Part shown: positions 6,763-12,445 of the stretch, one piece after another
Position numbering within the stretch: position 1 is the stretch's first letter
Layout of the letters: the number at the start of each line of letters is the position of its first letter
DNA from: CAADGY01 sp900696665
GTDB lineage: Bacteria > Acidobacteriota > Terriglobia > Bryobacterales > Bryobacteraceae
NCBI GenBank assembly: GCA_035063885.1
Contig: JAPSFM010000136.1
Coordinates: 1 to 12,445, forward strand
Direction of reading: 5' to 3'
Length of the DNA stretch: 12,445 nt
Notes under the pieces: generated by a model
Database searches by the model: none
The model's input: the letters and a program-made list of their open reading frames with translations, nothing else
Told to the model about the DNA's origin: nothing
Made by a program: the position numbers and the translations under genes

Positions 6763-6772
6763 AGTGAATTCC

Positions 6773-8422
6773 ATGCGAATCGCGCTGGGGCAGATCGACA
6801 CGACTGTGGGCGATTTAGCGGGCAATGTGGATCGGATGGTCCGTTTCGCCGAAGATGCAGCCGGCCGCGGCGCCGAGTTGATCGTTTTCCCCGAACTTTC
6901 GGTTACCGGATATCCTCCTCGCGACCTGTTGGAAAAGGACGCGTTTATCGAAAAAAATCTGCTTGAACTGGAGCGGTTGGCCGCCGAGACCACCGCGCTC
7001 GACCTTGCGATTATTTGCGGTTATGCCGGGCGGGCCAACGGCGTGCCGGGAAAGCAGATCACCAATAGCGCCGCTATTGTCGAGAAGGGCCGTGTCATTT
7101 TCCGCCAGGACAAGATGCTCCTTCCCACCTACGATGTCTTCGATGAAGCACGGTACTTCTATGCCGCCGAACGGCAGGCGGCTTTTAACCTGCGGAGCTC
7201 AAAAATAGCGCTCACGATCTGCGAGGACGCCTGGAACGACAAGCAGTACTGGGAACGGCGCCTCTACCAGCGTGACCCCGTGGATGAGATGGTGCAATCC
7301 GGTGCGGAGTTGTTGATCACCATCAATGCGTCGCCTTACCACATGGGCAAACGAAGGTTGCGCCGGGAGATCTTCGCCGCTACCGCGCGCCATCATCGCG
7401 TGCCGGTCATCTATGTCAACCAGGTGGGCGGAAATGACCAGCTTGTCTTCGATGGAAGCAGTTTCGTTATGAGCCGCGATGCCGAAGTCATCGCTTGCGC
7501 CGCTTCATTCCGGGAAGACCTGGTGTTGCTTGACCTGGACACCGGATCAGGAGACCGGAATGAGAACCTGCCGAACGAATGTGAAGCGGTATATGAGGCC
7601 CTGGTGCTCGGAACACGCGACTACATTCGAAAGTGTGGATTCCTGCGCGTGCTATTGGGCTTGAGCGGCGGCATCGATTCTTCGCTTGTCGCCGTCATCG
7701 CCGCGGATGCAGTGGGGCGCGAAAATGTCTTCGGTGTCACCATGCCCGGACCCTACTCTTCCGCGCATAGCGTTGCGGACTCCCGTGCCTTAGCGGAGCG
7801 GTTGGGCATCGGTTTCGAGGTTCTGCCGATCGATGAGGTCTACCAGAGCTATCTCGCGGCTCTCGATCCGCTCTTCCGGGGAGCGGCTCGCGACGTGGCG
7901 GAAGAGAATATCCAGGCGAGAATCCGTGGCGCTATGTTGATGGCGTTATCCAATAAATGGGGCGCACTGGTGCTCACAACCGGGAATAAGAGCGAACTTG
8001 CCGTCGGCTACTGCACACTCTACGGCGATATGTGCGGCGGCCTTGCGGTCATCAGCGATGTGCCGAAAACACTGGTGTACGAGCTGTCCCGAATCGCCAA
8101 TCAGCGGCACCCGGGAGCCATTCCCGAAAGCGTTTTTGTCAAGCCCCCTTCCGCCGAGCTTCGCCCCAATCAAAAAGATACGGACAGTCTTCCCGAATAC
8201 GCGGTACTTGACGATATTTTGAAAGGCTATGTCGAAGACGCCAAGTCCGCCTCGCAGATTGCTGAAGAGCTTGGGCGGCCGCTCGACCTGGTCCGCGACA
8301 TCATCAACAAAGTCGATCGCAACGAATACAAGCGTCAGCAGGCTGCGCCTGGCTTGAAGGTGACAAGCAAGGCTTTCGGCATTGGCCGCCGTTTCCCCAT
8401 CGCTCAGAGGTTTTCCGAATGA
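6773..8422 (+). CDS. nadE: Glutamine-dependent NAD+ synthetase
   Basis: This 549-residue cytoplasmic enzyme catalyses the last step of NAD+ synthesis: deamido-NAD+ + ATP + glutamine to NAD+. The N-terminal nitrilase-type glutaminase domain (about 1-260) has the complete Glu41-Lys114-Cys150 triad in FPELSVTGYPPRDL, RQDKMLLPTYDVFDEARYF and ICEDAWND. The C-terminal synthetase domain has the ATP P-loop LSGGIDSS (297-304) and the conserved TGNKSELAVGYCTLYGDMCG (403-422), and ends with the usual KVDRNEYKRQQAAPGLKV-type segment. Length matches the two-domain bacterial form, so no separate ammonia source is needed. The ATG at 6773 starts directly with the family's MRIALGQID; the GTG at 6764 would add only three residues. 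No ribosome-binding site is visible. The stop overlaps the next start (ATGA, 8419-8422), indicating translational coupling to the downstream exported protein. Confidence 0.97.
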   Translation: MRIALGQIDTTVGDLAGNVDRMVRFAEDAAGRGAELIVFPELSVTGYPPRDLLEKDAFIEKNLLELERLAAETTALDLAIICGYAGRANGVPGKQITNSAAIVEKGRVIFRQDKMLLPTYDVFDEARYFYAAERQAAFNLRSSKIALTICEDAWNDKQYWERRLYQRDPVDEMVQSGAELLITINASPYHMGKRRLRREIFAATARHHRVPVIYVNQVGGNDQLVFDGSSFVMSRDAEVIACAASFREDLVLLDLDTGSGDRNENLPNECEAVYEALVLGTRDYIRKCGFLRVLLGLSGGIDSSLVAVIAADAVGRENVFGVTMPGPYSSAHSVADSRALAERLGIGFEVLPIDEVYQSYLAALDPLFRGAARDVAEENIQARIRGAMLMALSNKWGALVLTTGNKSELAVGYCTLYGDMCGGLAVISDVPKTLVYELSRIANQRHPGAIPESVFVKPPSAELRPNQKDTDSLPEYAVLDDILKGYVEDAKSASQIAEELGRPLDLVRDIINKVDRNEYKRQQAAPGLKVTSKAFGIGRRFPIAQRFSE

Positions 8423-10902
8423 AGTTTATTCTGCCCGCCATGCTGCTGATTCTGGCAGCCATCCTGACGTCGCAACCTGCTCCGCGCGAGCAGCCCGGTC
8501 CCTTGCCGGACGGCGGTTTTCTACTCAACAGTGGCTGGAAAATCAAACCCGCTGGCCGGCAGGTGCCGCTGGACACCTTTCCAATGTCCACGGCGCTCTC
8601 GCCAGACGGCGCGTTTTTACTGGTGTTGAATGGAGGCTACAATCCTCCTTCAATTTCGGTTCTCGATGCGGCGTCCATGAAGGAAATCGGGCGAACCCCC
8701 GTACCGGACGGCTGGCTTGGCCTCGCATTCGAGCCGAAAGGAAAACAAGTTTACGTCGGCGGAGGATCGCGGGCCAGCGTGTTCGAGTACTCCATCTCAT
8801 CCGGGGGGCGCCTGGAGCCTGCCCGCACGTTCCCGATTGTGCCGGAAAAGGATAGGTCGCACCGCGATTTCATTGGCGACGTGGCGCTGTCGCCGGATGG
8901 CCGACTGATCTATGCCGCCGGGCTCTACCAGGACACAATCTTTGTGATCAACCCGCAATCTGGAATGATCATCGAGCGCTTCAAAACGGGCCGCCGTCCT
9001 TATCGCATTCTTTTCCATCCGGATGGGAAATCGTTTTTCGTTTCGAGCTGGGCAGATGGAACACTACTGCACCACAATGCCCAGAGCGGTGAAATTCTGG
9101 CGCGCGTCCGGTTGGGGCCACACCCGACGGACATCGTTTGGAGCAGCCGCAAGGCGCCGATGGAGGAAGGCCAGGAAGCGCCCGCCTGGACCGCGCGTAT
9201 GTTCGTTGCCGCGGCCAATACGAACCGTGTCTACGTCATCGACATCAACGAGAGCAGGAATCTGCGCGTTATCGAATCCATCAACGTCGCCATGACGCCC
9301 AATCAGCCGCTCGGCATGACGCCCAGCGCGCTCGCGCTGAACGCGGACGAATCCAGGCTGTACGTTGTCTGTTCCGACGCGAATGCGGTGGCGGTGGCGG
9401 ATGTCACCGGTCAACGGAGCCGGGTGCAGGGGTTTATTCCCACCGGCTGGTATCCGACAGCAGCGCGTGCAATGAACGACGGCACGCTTGTCATTCTGAA
9501 CGGCCGCGGTTTACGTTCGTACCCGAACCCGCGTGGGCCGAGCCCAGTAAGGCGGCCGGAGTCTGTACATAAAGGAACGGCTGCTGCCGAGTACGTGGGG
9601 CGCTTGCAGACTGGCTCCGCTTCCATCGTTTCGCCGTTTACCGGCGAGCAACTCGAGGAGTATACAGCCACGGTTCTCGCCAACTCTCCATATGAAGACG
9701 TGAAAATGATTGGTGTGAATGTGCCGGCCGATAGCCCTATTCCTCCCTCGCCTGGAGCTCCATCGCCTATTCAGCACGTCATCTATATCGTCAAGGAGAA
9801 TCGCACGTACGACCAGGTCTTCGGCGGCCTGGAAAAGGGCAACGGTGATCCTTCCCTCTCGCTCTTCGGCGAAAAAGCGAGCCCGAATCATCACAAGCTG
9901 GCAAGAGATTTCGTGCTGTTCGACAATTTTTACGTCAATTCCGACGTCAGCGCGGACGGGCACAACTGGTCGACAGCAGCGATTGCTCCTGACTACGTAC
10001 AAAAACTGTGGCCTAACAGCTACGGAGGGCGGCGCCGCCACTATGATTACGAGGGAACCGAACCCGCCGCTACTCCTCCAGCAGGTTACTTGTGGACAAA
10101 CGCCGCTGCGGCGGGTGTGTCCATGCGCAACTATGGCTACTTTGTGAACAATCTGCCCAAGCCCTCGCCTGACGGCACACAGGTGGGTTCCGTTCGCGAT
10201 CCCGTTCTCGACAAAGTAACGAACCGTAGGTATCGCGGCTTCGATATGGACTACCCCGATATCGAGCGCGCGAAAATTCTTATCGAGGATCTCGCGCAGT
10301 TTGAAAAATCCGGCGAGATGCCGCGGCTGCTGCTGGTCCGGCTGGGCAACGATCATACCTCGGGCACGGCGCCGGGCAAAATTGCTCCGCTCTCGGCAAT
10401 GGCGGATAACGACTATGCGCTCGGAATGATCGTTGAGTCTGTATCGAGGAGCCGCTTCTGGCCCACGACGGCCATCTTTGTTCTGGAGGATGATGCGCAG
10501 AACGGGCCGGACCATGTGGATTCGCACCGCTCGATTGCATTCGTCATCTCTCCGTACGCACGGCGCGGCACGGTGGACAGCACGATGTACAATACAACCT
10601 CAGTGTTGCGAACCATGGAATTAATTCTCGGCCTGCGGCCGATGACCCATTTCGATGCCGGCGCGCGTGCGATGACCGCTTGTTTTCAAGCGAAGCCCGA
10701 TTTGAAGCCATACACGGCCGAAAAGCCGCGCATGCCGCTCGATGACCGGAACCCTGCGTCATCCCCAACCGCCGCTCGTTCGGCTCGCCTTGATTTGAGC
10801 GAAGCCGATCGCATCGACGACGATGAGCTGAACGACATACTATGGCGGGCGATTCGAGGCACTGAGCCGCCGGCGCCCGTTCGCAGTTTTTTCGCCAGGT
10901 GA
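8419..10902 (+). CDS. Exported YncE-like beta-propeller fused to alkaline-phosphatase-superfamily phosphoesterase (copy 1)
   Basis: The 827-residue protein starts with a signal peptide or anchor (hydrophobic about 3-17, then TSQPAPREQPGP). Residues 45-375 carry repeated YVTN/YncE-type blades, recognisable as SPDG...LLVLNGG, PKGKQVYVGGG, SPDGRLIYAAG, HPDGKSFFVSSWADG and ADESRLYVVCSDANAVAV. From about 450 a phosphoesterase/phospholipase-C-like domain begins with IYIVKENRTYDQVFGG (Glu460, Asn461 and Asp464 probably near the metal site). It continues through SADGHNWS (511-518), GNDHT (643-647) and LEDDAQNGPDHVDSHR (689-703, probable metal-binding Asp/His). The active-site set looks intact, so hydrolysis of a phosphate ester or related bond in the periplasm or outside is likely, but the substrate is unknown. 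The start ATG is within the nadE stop (ATGA), with AGAGG 8 bp upstream. A loop near 243-257 is absent from copy 2. Confidence is high for the architecture and low for the role. Confidence 0.9.
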   Translation: MKFILPAMLLILAAILTSQPAPREQPGPLPDGGFLLNSGWKIKPAGRQVPLDTFPMSTALSPDGAFLLVLNGGYNPPSISVLDAASMKEIGRTPVPDGWLGLAFEPKGKQVYVGGGSRASVFEYSISSGGRLEPARTFPIVPEKDRSHRDFIGDVALSPDGRLIYAAGLYQDTIFVINPQSGMIIERFKTGRRPYRILFHPDGKSFFVSSWADGTLLHHNAQSGEILARVRLGPHPTDIVWSSRKAPMEEGQEAPAWTARMFVAAANTNRVYVIDINESRNLRVIESINVAMTPNQPLGMTPSALALNADESRLYVVCSDANAVAVADVTGQRSRVQGFIPTGWYPTAARAMNDGTLVILNGRGLRSYPNPRGPSPVRRPESVHKGTAAAEYVGRLQTGSASIVSPFTGEQLEEYTATVLANSPYEDVKMIGVNVPADSPIPPSPGAPSPIQHVIYIVKENRTYDQVFGGLEKGNGDPSLSLFGEKASPNHHKLARDFVLFDNFYVNSDVSADGHNWSTAAIAPDYVQKLWPNSYGGRRRHYDYEGTEPAATPPAGYLWTNAAAAGVSMRNYGYFVNNLPKPSPDGTQVGSVRDPVLDKVTNRRYRGFDMDYPDIERAKILIEDLAQFEKSGEMPRLLLVRLGNDHTSGTAPGKIAPLSAMADNDYALGMIVESVSRSRFWPTTAIFVLEDDAQNGPDHVDSHRSIAFVISPYARRGTVDSTMYNTTSVLRTMELILGLRPMTHFDAGARAMTACFQAKPDLKPYTAEKPRMPLDDRNPASSPTAARSARLDLSEADRIDDDELNDILWRAIRGTEPPAPVRSFFAR
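10897..10902 (+). promoter_or_regulatory. Ribosome-binding site overlapping the copy 1 stop codon
   Basis: AGGTGA contains the TGA stop of copy 1 (10900-10902) and lies 5 bp before the ATG of copy 2 at 10908. This arrangement suggests that ribosomes ending copy 1 help initiate copy 2, so the two proteins are probably made together. Confidence 0.55.
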
Positions 10903-10907
10903 CATTC

Positions 10908-12445
10908 ATGCCTATACGATTGATTGCCCTCTCTGCCATTCTAGGTCTCGCGGTGGTGTTGAGTTCGCGGCCGGCGCCACGGGAACAGGCCGGTCCCATT
11001 GACGGCGGTTATCTGCTCATTAGCGGTTGGAAATCACGACCCGCTGGAAAGCAAGTTCCGCTCGACACCTTTCCCATGTCGTGCGCGCTGTCGAAGGACG
11101 GCAAGTATCTGCTGGTTTTGAACGGAGGCTACAAGCCGCCGTCCATTAGCGTGCTGGATGTAGCGTCCATGAAGGAGACGAGCCGCGTTCCCGTCAAGGA
11201 TGGCTGGTTGGGTCTGACGTTTCACCCCGCCGGCGATCGCGTCTACGTAGGCGGAGGCTCCAGCGGCTCCGTATTCGAGTTCTCATTTGAAGACGGTAAA
11301 CTCGAACCGGCACGTGTTCTGCAGCTTTCTTCAGAAGCCCGCGCGTTCATTGGAGATGTGGCGGTGGCGCCCGGTGGGGATGCCCTGTACGCGACGAACC
11401 TGTACCACGATTCCGTTGTGCGCGTGGATCTTGCTTCCGATTCGGCGCCGTCGCACATTGAAACGGGGCGGCGGCCGTATCGCATTGCGTTCCATCCCGA
11501 GGGCAAGTCTTTTTTCGTTTCCAATTGGGCCGATAACACGGTCGTCGAGCACGAAGCCGCTACGGGCCGCGTACGGTCGCGTCTCGATGCGGGCGCCCAT
11601 CCTTCCGCCATGGAGTGGAAAGACGGCAGGCTTTTTGTGGCCGCGTCGAACACCAACAAAGTGTACGTGCTCTCGCGCGAGGGAGGTGAATGGAAACCTT
11701 CCGAGCAGATTAATATCTCTCTGACACCTCGGCAGCCGGTCGGTATGACGCCGAGTGCGCTGGCATTCAATCGCGACCGCACCCGCCTGTTCGTTGTCTG
11801 CTCCGATGGAAATTCCGTCGCGGTGGTTGACACATCGAAACCGGTGGCCCGCGTGTTGGGGTTCATTCCCGCGGGCTGGTATCCCACGGCGGCTACCGTT
11901 TTACCCGACGGAACTCTGGTGGTATTGAACGGCCGCGGACAACGCTCCTATCCCAACCCGCTAGGGCCCAGCCCGGTTCGGCGAGCTGTCCCTCAATCTC
12001 AAGGTACGGGGGAAGTCGAGTACGTAGCCCGCATCCAGATCGGAAGCGCGTCCTTTATTCCGCCATTCGGCGACCGGGAACTCTCCTCTTACACAAAAGC
12101 GGTACTCGAAAACTCTCCATACCGCGATTCAAAACTGGACGATGCCGGCACTGGCCGCGATAACCCCATTCCATCGCGCCCGGGTGGCAAGACACCCATC
12201 GAACACGTGGTGTACATTATCAAGGAAAATCGCACTTACGACCAGGTATTCGGTGCCTTGGGCAAAGGCAACGGCGACCCGTCGCTCGTATTGTTTGGCG
12301 AAGATATCACGCCCAACCAGCACAAACTGGCGCGTGAATTCGTGCTGCTGGACAACTTCTATGTAAGCGCCGATGTGAGCGCCGACGGGCACAATTGGTC
12401 CATGGCCGCCATCGCGCCGGATTTCACGCAGCGGGTTTGGCCCAA
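10908..12445 (+). CDS. Exported YncE-like beta-propeller/phosphoesterase fusion (copy 2), 3' end beyond window
   Basis: The frame is open from the ATG at 10908 to the window end, giving 512 residues so far. It is a paralogue of the preceding gene over its whole visible length: signal segment (MPIRLIALSAILGLAVV), then SSRPAPREQAGP, DTFPMSCALSKDG, NGGYKPPSISVLD, HPEGKSFFVSNWADN and NGRGQRSYPNPLGPSPVRR. The phosphoesterase entry motif is at 433-449 (HVVYIIKENRTYDQVFG), with SADGHNWS at 491-498. Over the last 82 visible residues I count 63 identities with copy 1 (residues 451-532), and no gap. It lacks a linker of copy 1 in the propeller (KDGR at 238-241 replaces a longer segment) and is about four residues shorter near 140-146. 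The catalytic C-terminal half, with the expected GNDHT and EDDAQNGPDH motifs, would lie outside the window, so activity cannot be judged. It is probably co-transcribed with copy 1 and nadE. Confidence 0.88.
   Translation, partial: MPIRLIALSAILGLAVVLSSRPAPREQAGPIDGGYLLISGWKSRPAGKQVPLDTFPMSCALSKDGKYLLVLNGGYKPPSISVLDVASMKETSRVPVKDGWLGLTFHPAGDRVYVGGGSSGSVFEFSFEDGKLEPARVLQLSSEARAFIGDVAVAPGGDALYATNLYHDSVVRVDLASDSAPSHIETGRRPYRIAFHPEGKSFFVSNWADNTVVEHEAATGRVRSRLDAGAHPSAMEWKDGRLFVAASNTNKVYVLSREGGEWKPSEQINISLTPRQPVGMTPSALAFNRDRTRLFVVCSDGNSVAVVDTSKPVARVLGFIPAGWYPTAATVLPDGTLVVLNGRGQRSYPNPLGPSPVRRAVPQSQGTGEVEYVARIQIGSASFIPPFGDRELSSYTKAVLENSPYRDSKLDDAGTGRDNPIPSRPGGKTPIEHVVYIIKENRTYDQVFGALGKGNGDPSLVLFGEDITPNQHKLAREFVLLDNFYVSADVSADGHNWSMAAIAPDFTQRVWP

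Larger units (their letters stand above)
6535..6772. other. Non-coding gap with hairpins before nadE
   Basis: These 238 bp contain no convincing gene. GCCGGCG (6557-6563) can pair with CGCCGGC (6594-6600), with GGTT (6564-6567) and AACC (6584-6587) able to pair inside it. It could help end the upstream transcript, but no T-run follows. A second small stem, CCGCG (6676-6680) with CGCGG (6687-6691), lies mid-gap. The plus-strand frame beginning ATG at 6649 is only 35 codons and has no visible features. No tRNA or known riboswitch (including the NAD+-II or nadA type) was recognised. Confidence 0.5.

Noticed and set aside
6535..6772. NAD-related riboswitch upstream of nadE
   Set aside because: The hairpins seen do not match the consensus of the known NAD+ riboswitch classes as I recall them, and the apparent promoter lies downstream of them.
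9511..10527. Minus-strand open frame of 338 codons antisense to the phosphoesterase fusion
   Set aside because: The plus strand carries clear metal-binding motifs across the same interval and the antisense product looks like no known family.

Overview
The window looks like a piece of chromosome from a GC-rich, Gram-negative, soil-type bacterium. The best guess is an Acidobacteriota (Solibacter/Bryobacter-like) genome. This rests on an outer-membrane TonB-dependent receptor with an N-terminal carboxypeptidase-regulatory-like domain, a full-length phosphoketolase, tandem YncE-propeller/phosphoesterase fusions and the general style of the proteins. It is an inference from gene content, since no rRNA or marker gene is present.

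Layout: (1) Positions 1-121 hold two copies of an 18-bp direct repeat and end in TTGACA, resembling the terminus of an IS21-family insertion sequence; no transposase gene is visible. (2) Positions 177-2892 hold a small membrane-anchored Cys/His protein followed by a TonB-dependent receptor with Cys and His motifs. A strong imperfect hairpin lies in the 82-bp gap between them. Together they suggest transport of a metal or metal complex across the outer membrane. (3) Positions 2880-5351, on the minus strand, encode a phosphoketolase (Xfp) whose 3' end overlaps the receptor gene tail-to-tail by 13 bp. (4) Divergent from it, at 5491-6534, is a 3-hydroxyacyl-CoA dehydrogenase family gene. The 139-bp divergent region contains a perfect 10-bp palindrome. 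(5) After a 238-bp non-coding gap comes a tightly packed plus-strand run: glutamine-dependent NAD+ synthetase (nadE), overlapping by ATGA a secreted YncE-like beta-propeller/alkaline-phosphatase-superfamily fusion. A second paralogous copy starts 5 bp later and runs off the window end.

How the genes may work together: phosphoketolase makes acetyl-phosphate from sugar phosphates, the dehydrogenase is an NAD-linked acyl-CoA enzyme, and nadE makes NAD+. These are central-metabolism genes, but they sit in at least three transcription units. The most distinctive part is the nadE-propeller/phosphoesterase tandem, where a cytoplasmic cofactor gene appears translationally coupled to two exported phosphoesterase-like proteins of unknown substrate. 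I see no tRNA, rRNA, CRISPR array, prophage or obvious defence system.
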